From NCBI GenBank assembly GCA_023974075.1, contig CM043790.1, positions 20,785,883-20,849,882 on the forward strand: a DNA stretch of 64,000 nt, in the 5' to 3' direction. Each line of letters starts with the position of its first letter. Position 1 is the stretch's first letter. The notes under the pieces were generated by a model. It was given only the letters and a program-made list of their open reading frames with translations. It was not told where the DNA came from and searched no databases. This document shows, in pieces, positions 18,866-32,369 of the stretch. A program made the translations under genes and the position numbers. This DNA is from Chaenocephalus aceratus. Its lineage: Eukaryota; Chordata; Actinopteri; Perciformes; Channichthyidae.

Positions 18866-18895
18866 ATCGAACGGAGTGTTATGAATGAGAACTAT

Positions 18896-21800
18896 TATCA
18901 CTATTAAAATACAAATTACATACAAATGAAAAGCAAAATCCAACCTTTCTCACTAACAAACCCAATTTTCGCTGATTAAAAAGAAAGTGTCTTCAAGTAG
19001 AAATGAGGCAAGGGGTAATTAAAAAGCAAATATTGCTATGGCAGCTCAGTGATAAAAGGTTCTGAAACCATACCTGAACCCTGTTTGCCCACTTCCATTT
19101 TCAAAGATGGAGAGTGCAGATAAACACTCAAAAAGTTAGAAGCAACATGTTAGAAATGATTGAAAAGGAACACTTTGCCCTTTTGAAGATGAATGAGGCA
19201 AAATTGTAAGAGAAAAAGATGCTCACACTTGTTTCATCATTGTTGACAGAATTATTTCATTTATGTGTTGACATTTTCTTTGCCATGCCCTGCGTATTTC
19301 AGCTATCCTGCATGCTTCATGTCCTCTTGGTGCTGTGCTGGGACTGGGACACGTGCAGCTGCAGCGGTCGCCTTTTTCCCTCCACTCCGTTTTTGTCCAT
19401 TCTGCCACTGTAATGTATCTTAGAGTATAATGAAAACAAATAACACAAACCAGAGGCTTCACTGGAGTTGAGTCATGAGAGAGCTTGTGTTTAAAGGATG
19501 GATTGGTGTAGTTGTTTAAAGGTAACAAAAGTGGAGCAGCTCTTTCTTTTCCTCAGAAGGTTACAGAACAACAAGATTAAAGGAGCTGCAGCTTTAAATG
19601 TTTGGCAATGAATGCATCCCTGCAATAAAAATGAGTAAGCGACCGGAAGAGAAAATGAGAGAGTGTGCGAGGGATAGCTGAAGAGGAGGAACAATGTAGT
19701 GAAAAGTGGGAGAGATATTGGGGGAGTTTGGTGAGACATTTAGGAGGAGACGACAGTATGATGATGGGTGAAGAGGCAAGTGATGGATGAGACAGGAAGA
19801 GAGTGAGAGGGAAACAGAAAGAGAGAGGGAGGATGGGGGAGAGCAATTGTGCTCTTCTTGACACCTCCACAGAAAACACCTTGGCAAGCTGTCAATCAGA
19901 CAGACTTGCTTGATTGATTTTCTCCTCTTTTCAATCAGCATTTCACTTTGTGTCCCTCTCTTCCTGCAGTATGTGCCCTGATGCCAATGTTCTGCTTTTT
20001 TTACGCCCTTTATGCTTCACGCCACAGCCAAATGGTGACTGTCACGTCAGTTGTCTCGAAGCAGCAACATAAATTAGGATAGAAATATAAAATATGGTCT
20101 TGTTAATGTCACCTCTGCCCAGCTAATGGGGGCACATTTACTGTATTTTTAAGGGGGATGTGCAATCTGGGAAAAAGTTTAATGGGACATTCCAATTCCC
20201 CTGCAGCAGCTAACTATAAGGAACAACTTCAGAGTATTTTTGTTGAAAACTTTATTCAGAGATAAGTGAATGACTCTGGACTGGTTTAGTTTCAAGTCTG
20301 AACACAGCCTTGAGTAGTGACAAACCTCTTAGACTACAGAGAATAATAGACTTTAAATACTTTAAATACTGCAAACAACATTTTGAGTGATTAATTTACC
20401 TCACAGCCTTTCAAGCAGCTAACCTTTTTCCCACTGTTCCATAATGTATACCTATGTTTAAATGATTCTTTGTGTACGTGTTTAGCTCTGTTTTGGTCAC
20501 CACCAACTGAAGAAAATATCTGTCTCTTCAGCAGCCAAAAGCTTTACTTTGATCTTCAAAAACCTTAATCTAAATGACCCTTTAATCAGTGATGTAGTGG
20601 AGGGTATGCACAGCTACTGTATACCTAGTATATCCACCTCCTTTTCTGTCAATTTGATCACCTATCTTGAAAAGATATACCTACTTTGTCCTTAGTGAGT
20701 TACCCATCCATCTCATAGCATTACCACATCTCAGGGGACCAGTAGACCACTGCCAATAATACTACGTTATTATGCTGTTGCATAGTAAAATGTCATCCAC
20801 CAAATATATTGCTGGGCAGTAATACAGCATGTTATTCTATGACGAGATGACAGTCACCTCCTTCTGACAGTTTATAGCAAAAGCAGATTGCATGTACAGT
20901 AAGTGCACCTGCTTGTCCTCTGCAAATAAACATACAGGAGAGTATACTTATTAATCAGAGGGGATAAAAACAATGAGCAGAGTAACCTTTTCATGACCAT
21001 GTTAAAGGTTAACAAGCAGCCAATAAAGCCTGGGGTAAAGCCACGAGGCTTGTTTGAAGGAGAACAAAAGCATGCAGTGTGTTTTAGCTACACACCTGCT
21101 ACTGTTTGCCTAAATAAGCCCGGTAAAACTTCACAGCTGCCAGTCTATCACCAAGTTCCTCCTCCTCACACACATCGTTCTAATCTTGTTTCACAGCAGC
21201 ATTTCGAAGACAGGGGAGTTACCAAGGAGGAATAGTCTTAAATCTTTGAATGGGCTATCATATCATTTGAATGTTGTGCTGTGCAAATGGCGGTGTTTAT
21301 TGCAGCAGTGGGACTCGACGCCCCTGGCTGTGTCCACTCTACACTTGTTCAGCTGACTCAGGCGGTTCCTTTGGTAAGACAAAAGTGAGCCTGGATGGTG
21401 GAGGTGTGTCTTAGAGACACAACTTATTGATTTCCATGCGGATGGATGAATAGATCAAATGGTTTTGTTTGCCCTCCTCAATTCCCCAAGCATCCGTGAA
21501 GGCCGAGGCCAATGAAATAGCCACCAATTGTTTTAGATTTCCAGTGAAATAGTGGGGCAAGTGGGAGTAGGTTTTATATTAATCAGAGAGACAAATGGGA
21601 GAGGGCATATGGGAGGTGTCTTGGGAGAGAAATTATGCAGATATAAAGAGTGAGTTGAAGTAAAAGCAGGCGAAAAATAAGGAACAAAGAGGAGGAGTAA
21701 ATATGAAATAACTGCACAGCAAATGACAGGCGCAGGCTTTATATCTAAAGGGCAACCCCCCTTATAAAAACTGCTTGTATGAACAAAAATGAAGAGTGAT

Positions 21801-23744
21801 AGATAGAGAAAATACATGCATTGATTAAAAAAAAAGAAACAGAAGGTGCAAGGAGAGAAAGTGGGAAATGACTGCGAGAAATGTTGCCCCTCCGCCAGCT
21901 GCAACAACATAATAAGGTGATAAAATCAGACAGCTTTGCTTGTTACTTTTGCGATGACATCTATCCATCATTCAGTTTGTATCTTCACAGCTTACTGAGG
22001 TGTTGATCACTCCATCCTTCTCACATCTCGCCAGTTCCAAGACGGTCCATAAAGTGAAATCAATTATCTCAGCTGCTCTTATTTTCCCCCGTGCTGTTGA
22101 CCCTGTGGCTTTCTACCATTTACCATGAATATGAAATTCATCATGTAGATTACATTCCTGATTACACAACTGCCGTCTTCCTTTTGCAACGTGAATAGTA
22201 GGTAGATGTAATCGGGGCCTGGTGGCAAAGGGGAAACAGGGAAATGAAAAACCTTGTCTCATTTCCTGTCTGCTACAGCCACTATGAGGTTTCAAAGCAC
22301 AAAATGTTTCTCTGGTGATACATATCGCTCAGCCCTTAGACTCCAACCGTAAACCAAACACAAAATTGCTTTTCTTTTTTCTTTTTTTCTGTAGGCCACC
22401 AGGAAGCTGTGTGCTGAAGAGGGCTTGTGAGTGGGCCCATTATGCAAAGAATCATGCATTTCACAATTTCCTTTTGTCCTTAGCACGCTGGCAAGGCCTA
22501 GAAGTCTCATTCGGCAGGGTCACGCTGATAGTCATGATTCGAGGCCTAATTAGTGCAGAGGAAATAAAGTAACATTTATTGCATTTTATATCCTGTCTGC
22601 AGCAGATACAGGCTTCATAAATATTGTAAGTTTGAGATACCCAGACACCAGATGGTTATTAAAAAAGGAGGAATAATTGACCTCCAAACACATAATATAT
22701 CTCCCTCTGTTGTGCCTTGCACTCTGCCTGCATGTGGCCTCACAGGGAAAACAGGGATGAGTGAACTCAGAGGAGCCTCGGCATCATGTCAAAGTTCCCC
22801 TTGCTCCTCATTTTGCACCGACAGAAATAAGTGTTGATTGTCCTGAGCCTGCAGAGAGCCTTCAGGGAGAAAGGTCAGAGATTGAGGCTGATAAGAAAGC
22901 CTCAACTTGTGAGAGAAAACATGTGACATACATACAGCAGTGTCACATTAGACAAACTCCCTGGCATGGAGGAGACAATGCTGATTTGCTGAATTTTTTA
23001 AGCAACTATATTTTTTTGTACTGCAGCATTTTACTGGATGATGTCATTGGGCATGCCGTATAGCAATGTCATCTACAGTTGCAATGAGTCGTTTAATCTC
23101 CCCCTAAATGACCATTTAAATGACTGAGAGTCGTGGGAATAGCCGAAGTGGTGGGTAATTAAACATATGTCTGAGAAACTGCAGAGGAGCACATAAAGCT
23201 GAAATGGTTTTGTCCACAAAATGATTATCAAATGATCACCAGCAGAGACACCCATCCATTTACCTTTATTTTTTTAAGTGAATTAACCCTAAGTCTGTCT
23301 TTGTAAAGGCTATCGTATGTGACTATGGTTCTGTTTTCTGTGTTGTGCTGAGAGGGAGGTAGTAAGGAGGTAGAAGTTGTATTGTGAGCCTAATTCAATT
23401 CTGTGATGGGAGCTGTCCATTTCATTACCTCAGTATATTACCTGCTCTCACCCATTTCCCTCTAACATTCAATCTGGGTTTCTATGTGGTGGTTATTTCA
23501 CAATGGCACAGTCGCAACAGGGATAGTTACTGGATACTGTGAGAATGTAACAATCCCCCCCCCACACCCCTTTTTTCAGGTTTGTTCATGTTGCTTTGCA
23601 CTAACACTAACAAACACTAAAAGAAGTACACACAAAAGCAATTTCACACACCTCAATCAGTGTGTTTTTCTTCACTAACTACACAAATGGAAAGAAAGAA
23701 TCAGTGCAAATTTCAAATATGACATTGCCTGATCAACAGTATTG
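18896..23744. other. Gene-poor intergenic region
   Basis: Mostly unique-looking AT-rich DNA with purine-rich and pyrimidine-rich tracts (for example 19650-19860). No coding exon or known repeat could be supported. A compact, less AT-rich block at about 22430-22570 has the look of a conserved noncoding element (see findings). Confidence 0.4.
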
Positions 23745-24905
23745 ATCATTTCATTTTCATTTCATTTCATTTTTATTTGTCCCGCTCATGGTACGCAAAA
23801 CCAAATGTACAATAATTGCCACAAAACATGACTCTACCAAAACACCATTGAGCGAAAAGGAGCAGGGAGAAGAATACAATCGTATGTGACCTGCCCCTTT
23901 CTAAAAAAACCTAAATAAATACAAATAGATGGTCTGCCCTTCATAATAATATATATATATATTTTTTTTTTCACAGCCAAACATAACAGTATCTTAGGAT
24001 ACTAAGAGAAACACACAAAAAAATACTTATTTCCCACTTGACGGTTAACGGAAAGAAACAAAACACCAAAACATCACATGTATAAGGAAAAGACAAGTGC
24101 AACACCCTCATCTGAGTCCTACTGGAGAAGAAGGTGGAAAGCGAAGCATGATGATAGTAATAACAATAACAACAATAACAATGGCAATGGGACCCGCAAA
24201 TACAGAGGAGACATCACATCAAAGACATCAAAAACATGAAGGACCAGAGTACATAGACGTATTCACATTCTGCTTCATATAGTCCCATCTTTATTAATTT
24301 ATACAACTTCTTTAACTGAAAAATAAAAATAAAATTCTTTAGATCCTTTTGTTGAGAATTCCACAATTGTACACCAACCACCGAAATACACATTTGTTTA
24401 AGAGTAGTCCTTGCATATGGATGCTTAAAATTAAATGTCCTTCTGTGGTCTTCATTGTCTGATCCAAAAACAAACAACGGTTGTAAATATGCTGGTAACA
24501 TTCTGCTTTGTGCCCTGTGCATTACTCATAATGTCTGCAGCTCAGCTATGTCTTTGAGTTTCAAGAGTCCTGACTTAAAAAACAGTCTGTTGGTGTGTTC
24601 TCTTGAGTCAGCTTTATTAATTATTCGTACTGCCCTTTTCTGTAATATTGACAATGGCTTTATGTTGCTCATTTACGTGTTGCCCCACACTTCTATACAA
24701 TAAATGAAAAATGGCAAAATGAGTGAACAGTACAACATCCTCAATGCCTTGTAATCTAGCAAATACTTTGCCTTGTTTAGAACAGAAATATTGCTAGACA
24801 CTTTCATTTTAACATGTGCTATGTATGATTTCCATGTCAGGTTTTCATCCAGCGTCACACCTAAGAATCGAAATTCAGAAATCATTGTAATATCAACAAC
24901 AACAT
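23745..24905 (-). pseudogene. Non-LTR retrotransposon fragment (RT C-terminus)
   Basis: The minus strand from 24885 reads FRFLGVTLDENLTWKSYI, then LDYKALRMLYCSLILPF and CIEVWGNT, typical of the region after the catalytic core of a LINE reverse transcriptase. After several breaks, 24522-24300 continues with RTFNFKHPYARTTLKQMCIS and VVGVQLWNS, a conserved C-terminal pattern. The 3' end near 23750 has a short repeated ATGAA tail (seen as TTTCATTTCATT on the + strand). It is 5' truncated with several stops and not functional. Clade not assigned with certainty. Confidence 0.65.
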
Positions 24906-26094
24906 AATTGCATTTGCTTCGTAGGGTTGGGAGGGTTACTTAAAAAAAAGTAATTTGATACAAATACGAGTCACCTGTAAAAGAAAATTCGTTATTCTAA
25001 TCTGAGTATCAAGATATAAAAGTAATGTAACCTGATTACTTTCAGATTGCCTCAATATCAAATGAAATGCAAACAAAGACAAGAGATAATACATATCAAT
25101 ACTTTAGTGTATTGATATTAGAACAATGTACTGTAAGGTTAGAAAATAAGAAACCAAGATATCTAGTAATGACTTCTTTAGAAAAACCTTCCTTTGATTA
25201 AGCATTTCCAAGCAGTAGCCTATACACCAACAAAGAACACACTACCACATACTTTATTTTAAAAAGGAAAATGCACAGTGTTAACTCAATGCATACAGTT
25301 AAGCTCACACACACACACACTATTTTAGGAACATATAGTTCCATCTACTGAATTAGAAAGAAAAAAAGGAAATGAACCAGAGAGTGAAAACTATAAATCA
25401 AAATCAGGCAGTATCGGCGTACTGATTCACACTTAAAAGATTAGCCTGCAGAACAGTAGAGTTCACAAAGAAGACATTACATGTGCTCCTATTTTACAAA
25501 CAGAATATGCTCATTTAACAAAAATGTAATAGTAATCTCATCACGTCTTTTTTGTATGTAACTGTAAGGGAAAACATTTACCTTTATTTTGTATCCTGAT
25601 TACGTCATACATGTAATCCGTTTCTCCCCAAGCCTGGTTACATAAGGAGCTTGAAAATCTATTGCAAGGTTTCATCTGCGCTCGGTTCCGCTGCGCTGCT
25701 TTCCAATGACTCATCAGTTGCATTTATATTCTATTGCTATACTGACTTTCTAATCCAAGGGAGAACTACTTTTTGTAAATCTAAAAATACAGTTTTGAAG
25801 ATTATTAGCATAGTGGCTGTGTTGATGGCAATGCTGGTCTGGCAGTTATTTTCAGTCTTTTCCATCGCCCAACATCAGGTATATGAGAAATAAAAACAAC
25901 TAACATTCCCATATACCTCAGCTGTCTTTCAAAATTAGTGCTGGTTGGATAATGTTTACAGGATAAGCTAAAATATTATACCTGCTAAACATGAGCACTG
26001 AGCTTTGTCATTGTCTTTTTAATGTCATTACACTTATACTACCATGTTTTATTGTTTTGTGATCTAACTCTTTCTTGTTCTTTTCTTTGTTTTT
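24906..26094. other. Intergenic, nothing recognised
   Basis: AT-rich DNA with a short CA run near 25307-25320. No gene supported. Confidence 0.35.
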
Positions 26095-26232
26095 CTATAA
26101 CTTGTTCTTAATTATGTTCCTGACTCTTTATTTTCACTCATTGTTATTTTTATGTATCCTGTATTTCTCTGTAAGCACTTGGCTGCATCTTGCATGACAT
26201 ATATAAATAAAGTGTATTATTATTATATTATA
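26095..26232 (+). mobile_element. LINE/SINE 3'-end fragment
   Basis: A T-rich stretch leads to CTGTAAGCACTTGGCTGCAT, then CATATATAAATAAAGTG and a TTATTATTAT tail. This is the pattern of an L2/CR1-type 3' end. Only the last 130 bases or so are recognisable. Confidence 0.45.
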
Positions 26233-29200
26233 ACCACTGTTCTGCAATATAGCCAGACTGAGACTGTAACTTTTACGTCACCTTTTAGTCGAGGATTCAT
26301 TCTGTAAGAGGAAAAGGCAGATGCTTATAGTGATTGTGCCTTTGCCTCACATCCCTGATATCAAGTGTAGTGATTCTGAAAAAGAGTCCTGCATGGCTGC
26401 ACACGGTCAACAAAAGGTTGTGTCACATGTCATTGCAACGACAACCATCTAATTCTTTTTGATCCCACGTTAAAGACCAAATCGTATGCCGCGTATGCAA
26501 AGGTCAAGTTCATCACATAATCAACTGCATACAAAGAAAACCATAATCATCATTATCTTTCCATAGCTAAGTCATCTGCCAAGAGCAAAAGTACGGATAT
26601 GTTGTACCACCTTGAAGTGCTGAATAGAATCACTACAGGCTTGAACTTGAAATACCCTTCGTCTGTTGCTTTCCCTGACTGTCCCTGTCCTCGGCAGGAT
26701 TCATGCAGGTAAAGCAGAGATGAGGAGCAGTACAACCAAATTGACTTTTCGGCAGCATTCATGGAAGTATACAGCAGCAGTCTGTTTGTCCCCGTAAATC
26801 CCCCTGATCCGCCGCAAAATCCACCCTCCACCACAGAGGGCTCTGTCTGGGGCCCAAGGCAAACCCTGACAGGTGGTGCCGTCCTGAGTATTGGCAAGGT
26901 GACCGTCTGCCACACAGGGACGGAGAGGGTAACTCCAAAAAATATTACTCCTAGAGATCCAAACATTTCTCTTTCTCTCTCTGTGTATTCTTATAAAGAC
27001 ACATCCCAAATGATCATAGGTTCTTACATATGTCATTAAGTTCCAGCATCATTCACAGCTCTAAAATATGTGATGTGTTTTAAAGGAGAGCAGGTGGAGA
27101 CAAAAAACAAATATTCCCAAAATCCTCTATGTTCGAATCTCAGCCACCACAGAGCATTTATACCATTTTGAGTAACATGACAAGCCAAAAACGGTCCATA
27201 ATGCAAAGCTCACTAACAATGGCTCCTTAATGTACTATTTTGGACTGATTGTTTGGTTGTCTGCCTCTGTCTTAGGAGCAAAACAAAGCCAAAGCTCTCC
27301 TAAACACGCTCAAACATCGAGTGGAAAGCACTCTGCTCTTTCCCTTTCTACCTGCAGTGGGCATGCTCAGACATGTATGTATAGGGAAGCGTGTATGTGT
27401 GTTTACGCCATGTGTCTGAATGTGTGCTCAGTGTTGCAGAAATATGGTGGTCTCTGTGCAGCCGCCACCATAACTCATTAGTGCAGTGGGACCATTGGAT
27501 GATGCTCAGTGCCTCACATGTGGTAACAGTGACACCCACAGGAGGATAAATATACCTCCCTGCCAGAGGAAAACAAATCCCCACTACCTTTACTGATTAT
27601 ACCCTAGGTGCAAGCAGTTCATGGAGACATATTGGGCAAGGGTACAATAATAAAATATTAATGGCACCAATTTTTTATCCCTATCTTAAATAGACCAGAA
27701 GCAAACTTTCTCAGCAGGAGTATTACAAATGACATGCTTTGACTGTGCGCTCCACAGTACTGTTTGTACCTTGCGGGTAGTCTGTCTCTCTTTGCTGCAC
27801 AAAGCAAATCTGTTCTTTCATTTGGCACCAGACAAGTCCCACAGGAGGATTCTTGTGATCTCTGTCATCGTTTTACTTCTGACACATTATCTTGGGAACT
27901 ATTAAAATCATGATCATCAGCTATAAAATATTTGTGGCTTACGGGAGGACAAGTGGGACTGCAGCATTTTGGAAGTGTGTTTACCAGCGTAAGCTGAAGC
28001 TCAAGGCTGTACTTTAAACAGAGTAAGCCAGGACCTTAAAGCATGAGGCACTGTGAGTTATCCAATGAAGAAAAACGCTGCTTCCTTAACATGGGTTTTC
28101 TATGCGCCGCAACTGATATTAGTCTGTAGGTATTTTTGAATGTTCACATCAGGCTAAATTAACTGAAACATCGGACTTCCTTTAGTCAAAACCTCAAGTA
28201 TGAAACAATCAATATGTGATATTGTTTTATTGTTGTTATCTAGCAGGAGGTCAGTTACTGTATGAAGCTAGAATTGACACAAATGTAAATGTAACTAATT
28301 CAGTAGGTATATATGAAAGAGCTGAAGATAACATTAAATATACGCAAACAGCGTAATTAAGGTGCAATACCTTATTTAAACCCATATTGTATTTTAGTAA
28401 TGTTAATTAAATCTAACTGAACTTTGCTTATACGTGCATTTCTGTAAAACTTTTACCTGTAATGGATATTTTTCCTGTGGTTTTGCTATTTTTTGCTAAA
28501 GTAAATGAGCCTAATCCTTTCCACCATGGCACTGTTCAGCATTTGCTCTTGTTTGTCTGTGCTATTATAGACATCAACAAAGGATCTTGGATGGGATTAG
28601 GCACATGACACCGTGAGAAGATGAAGCAAAGTGAATCATCTGTCACTATGGTTTCCATCTGGACAAATTACCCTGTGTTGAGACCTGAAATAACGCAAGC
28701 CAGGTAACTTACAGCTGCCTCTTCTGTCCTCAGCTGTCTTTTATGTTCTCTATTTCATCAACAACACAACTTTTCCTGAATATTCTCAAGGTCCTCATCA
28801 ATAACCCATTTGGCTAAGCTAAAATATATTTTGTTGTCAATGTCCTGGGAATGCCAAATGTTGCCTGTACAATTTCCGCTGCGTACTCTCCAGCTGCTGT
28901 CTGCTTGGCAGTACATCCTGCTTAACTGGCTAAATGGCCGTGTTGCTTGTTAGATCAGGATGGTAATTGCGACAAGCCAAGGCCGACTGTTTCTCAGTGG
29001 TAGGAAATGTTGCTGGTTCGCTATTTACTAGAATACTACAACAGTTTTAGCCCATCATGGAAATGATGCTCATTGTAACTAATCCTGCTGTACTGCCAGA
29101 AAAATAACAACTTTAAAAGGTTTTGATGTGTGTCTTTTTAAAGCATCAGTTTTGTGATGTTGATGTGCAACTCTACTACAGCTTTATTATTTTGTTTAGA

Positions 29201-29770
29201 ATTGTCTTTGTAGTTGTTGCATTGTATCCATTGTGTCAGGTCAGTTTATATGCCAGATATCCAGAGGAGCAAGGTTACACAATACAAATTAGGATTGCAT
29301 TTTGATCTATAGAGTAAAGAAATAATAATGCTCAACAATGAACAGCTGTGGCAGATGGAGGCCCTGTCTCTCCTCTGTTTGATGTGCTCTCTCTCAGCCT
29401 GATCACCTGGGTGTTACTGTTGGTGCCCCACAAACAGTAGCACCTGCAAACAGCAGTGGAGGCAGACAGGGGCTGGGGGTGCCCTTTTATCTCAATCCTC
29501 ATCTATCCTGTTGGGGTAGCACCAACTGAAAGGCTGTGGTCATGGCCCTCACTTCTCTGCCACCACAGGCAGCGGCACCACCTGAGGGGAGAATGAGCCA
29601 GAGCTTTAGTGCTGCGGGACCCCTGCAGTACTAAAGCCTATTTATCCGTGTAGAGACACTTTTTTACCAATACAAACAAAAAACAATGTAACTCAGCCTA
29701 ACACTTGGCTTTAATGTATAATATGTTTGTTATTAATTAGAAAATGATTCCCCAGTCAAATGTGCAATAG
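26233..29770. other. Gene-poor intergenic region
   Basis: No supported gene or RNA. Open frames near 26553-27039 and 27230-27481 lack recognisable domains or codon-level evidence. A somewhat GC-richer patch at 29345-29640 was not identified. Confidence 0.35.

Positions 29771-29833
<63 letters not shown>
29771..29833 (+). repeat. (AAT)n microsatellite, about 63 bp
   Basis: Uninterrupted ATA/AAT trinucleotide repeat. Confidence 0.95.
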
Positions 29834-30423
29834 CATATTTTCAATTGTGGAGATGACCTTCAGAAAGTTTGTTGTCCAATTCAGATGTGAGTCATACATA
29901 GTGTACTCAATCATCATACAAGACGTTGCCAAATAAATGTTACAATGCAGTAATCTTTTCTAATGCTCTGAAGTCTTCACATAATCCTGAAAAGGTCTTG
30001 TGCTTTTGGTCTTTCTCCATTCTTTCATCCACCAATTAAATGTGAGGTGACAGGAGCAGACATTAAATATGCTTAGTTCAGAGTGAGTAGGCAAATGTGA
30101 ACAAGTAAACCAACATGCATGCTAGAAAATGTGTTCCCATTTTCTGCAGTGTGATCTCTTGCCAAATCCTGTCACGCGTGCTTAGTTTCTCTTTCTAGCA
30201 CAAACATTCCATTTATTTTCCCTTCTTCTCTCCTCAGATACACAAATACTTACTGTAGAGGCAAACACACAAGACAACAGCATCGGAGGGTGACACCTAA
30301 AACTGATGACAGACAATAGAGTGTGTGTAACCTAAAGCCAGTTAAAGGAACAAAACAAAATAGCAATGCTAGAAAAGTCACTGGAAAGTCATGGCATTAA
30401 TAATACATGCTAACACACTAATC
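29834..30423. other. Intergenic, nothing recognised
   Basis: AT-rich sequence with no identified feature up to the hAT terminus at 30424. Confidence 0.35.
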
Positions 30424-31100
30424 CAGGGGTCTCCAATCTTTCTTTATCTGAGCGTTACTTTGAAAAAATTAAAGTGGCTAAGAGCTATTTGCATCACATC
30501 GCTTACATGTATTCACATCAGTTGAATTAAGCTCTACTTTTGTACACGTGTGAAATTGCAATACCTAAAGCTTATCAAAAATCTTAACTTCACATCAAGG
30601 TCCAAGAAAACAAAAAGTTCTTACATATTATTATGGCCCACATAGTAAGTACATCACTGAAAATTCACATACATGTCCTTAATCACCACCTTACAAGCAT
30701 CTTATGGCACATAAAATAAGTCCATTCACTCTTTTCACAGTTAGTGAGATGAATGGCGCTGCATGGAATCCACCATACAGGTTCACTCTAATAGAGTCAT
30801 TTAAATGTTCTTCAGTCAGTCTTGTTCTGTATTTAGATTTCATGACATTCATGTCAGAAAAAGCTGCTTCACAAAGGTATGTAGAACAGAACCAAATAAA
30901 GCAGACATGTTCAGTGCTGCTTGGTGATGTTCTTATAGTTCTCTGGGTCTACAAGGCTCCAGAAATGTTGTGAGTGTTGCTGAGACTTAAGCTGAACATT
31001 ATTTTGGAGATTTATAATCTCCATCTCCACAGGATTGACACTGAACAGTTCAGCCATCTTTTTCTTCTTCTTCTTCGACTCTTGACATTAAATTATAAAC
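30424..31100 (-). mobile_element. hAT (Charlie-like) element, 3' part
   Basis: Starts with CAGGGGTCTCCAATC, the same terminus that ends at 5446 in opposite orientation. Just inside it, on the minus strand, lie remnants of the C-terminal part of a hAT transposase (30700-31057). On that strand this end is therefore the 3' terminus. The opposite end and an 8-bp duplication were not found; sequence up to about 31740 may belong to the same element. Confidence 0.6.
30700..31057 (-). pseudogene. hAT transposase C-terminus remnant
   Basis: Read from 31057 on the minus strand: MAELFSVNPVEMEIINLQ, then HSQHFWSLVDPENYKNI, then a stop after a frameshift. In another frame the text resumes with STYLCEAAFSDMNVMKSKYR and TRLTEEHLNDSIRVNL. 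The CEAAFSDMN...K.KYR.RL..E.L pattern is the hAT C-terminal dimerisation region seen in Charlie/ZBED-like transposases. The frameshift and missing N-terminal two thirds make it a pseudogene. Confidence 0.7.
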
Positions 31101-32369
31101 CATAATAAATCAATTGTATAGGTCTAGCCTCCCTATATCTGTGTGAGTGTGTGTGAAATTGTTCCATCCTCAAAAACAAAAAACTAATACTTCTGCAGTC
31201 TAACTGCAGCTTCTAGCAACGGTCTTCTGTTAAAAAAAGGACACTGAATGTCTTGAATGTGGCATCACACACATGACTTAAGTCTGAACACAGCAGACAA
31301 CAGGAGTATTTACAACATTATTATAAAAACAAAAATAGTGCATGTGGGTGCACACGTACATTCTCTGTCTTACTGTTACATAAATCCCATGAATGTATGA
31401 GATGAAGTTAGCTTCATCATCTCAATCAGTGATTAAGTGAATAATAAAGGTTCTATCAGGTTACTATCAGCCGTCACTCATTATTTTCAGGGAGGGGGCC
31501 TGACATGACGATAACGAGTGTTTTTCAAAAAACACAAATGCCTCATGTGTCTGTGAGCCGCAGCGACAGGGCCTGATTCAGAGCGGAGCGGGTCATTCTG
31601 CTGTTGGTTCTGGACTGGTTGGTGGATAAAGCAGACTGCTCCGTGTGTGGTGTCGCTGTGCCGCTGTCACGTTTGTTCCTTGATCTCTGCGTCACCGACC
31701 AATTTGATATTCGTGTAACAGAAACAATTCTAAAATAAAAAAACTTTATTCAAGAGCCCAGCCCTATCTAATTACGTTAGTTTTCACATAAAATGTAACC
31801 TCAATTCACAGGTTAACAGTCTTTATTAGAAAAAGACACAGACTGTAGCAACATAACATTGATAACAGTGTTGCAAACTCTGAGAAGCCAACTATACCCT
31901 GCTAACACCTTCTCAAATGACACACACAACAAACACACACATGTCTAATACATGTAATCTCCAAACAGACCTTTATTTTGTCATTTCTGTTTCCTTTCAA
32001 TAAAGATTTATTTTTAGATAGTCTCTTGCATTTTTTCTTGCAGTATTTATTTTTCAGTGAAAAAACCATTGGCACTCCAGAAAGTGGAACTGCAAAAAAT
32101 ATCCATTGTTTTTCTCAGCGTGGACAATAAAGTTTGACAACAAATGCCCTTGGAATATTGTCCTCAAGATTGTTAATCATTTAATTCATTAAAGGTTTCT
32201 ATGAGAAATTTAAAATTGCTAGCTTTCGAAACTAACAAACTTGCCAACTGCTTGCATTGTCAGTTAGCTTGTAAGTTCAAACAGACTTGTGGCTTTCAAC
32301 TATCTACCAACAATTTGTTGAAACATTTTATACACCAATAGAGGAATTTAAAGTGAACGGTAGATGATA
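31101..32369. other. Intergenic or old transposon interior
   Basis: No gene supported. The block at 31555-31720 (GC-richer, GTGAGCCGCAGCGACAGGGC) may be the decayed 5' part of the hAT at 30424. The rest is AT-rich. Confidence 0.3.

Larger units (their letters stand above)
13781..18895 (-). mobile_element. DIRS-like tyrosine-recombinase retrotransposon (about 5.1 kb)
   Basis: The element is read on the minus strand: 5' inverted repeat (right end), gag-like frame, deleted reverse transcriptase region, broken RNase H, tyrosine recombinase, internal complementary region, 3' inverted repeat (left end). The two inverted repeats (13833-14003 and 18700-18865) differ by only one or two substitutions and one small indel. 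The internal region 14027-14123 is the complement of the outer right end joined to the outer left end, the signature DIRS arrangement. Left and right termini share the core AACTAT (13781-13786; 18890-18895), and no target duplication is seen, as expected for tyrosine-recombinase integration. Near-identical repeats imply a young insertion, yet the copy lacks most of its reverse transcriptase, so it was probably mobilised in trans. Confidence 0.88.

Noticed and set aside
25274..25300. CACAGTG heptamers here and elsewhere (for example 62455) as possible recombination signals
   Set aside because: No acceptable nonamer at 12- or 23-base spacing; frequency is as expected by chance.
27125..27150. 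GTTCGAATCT resembling a tRNA B box
   Set aside because: No A box, acceptor stem or cloverleaf could be folded around it.
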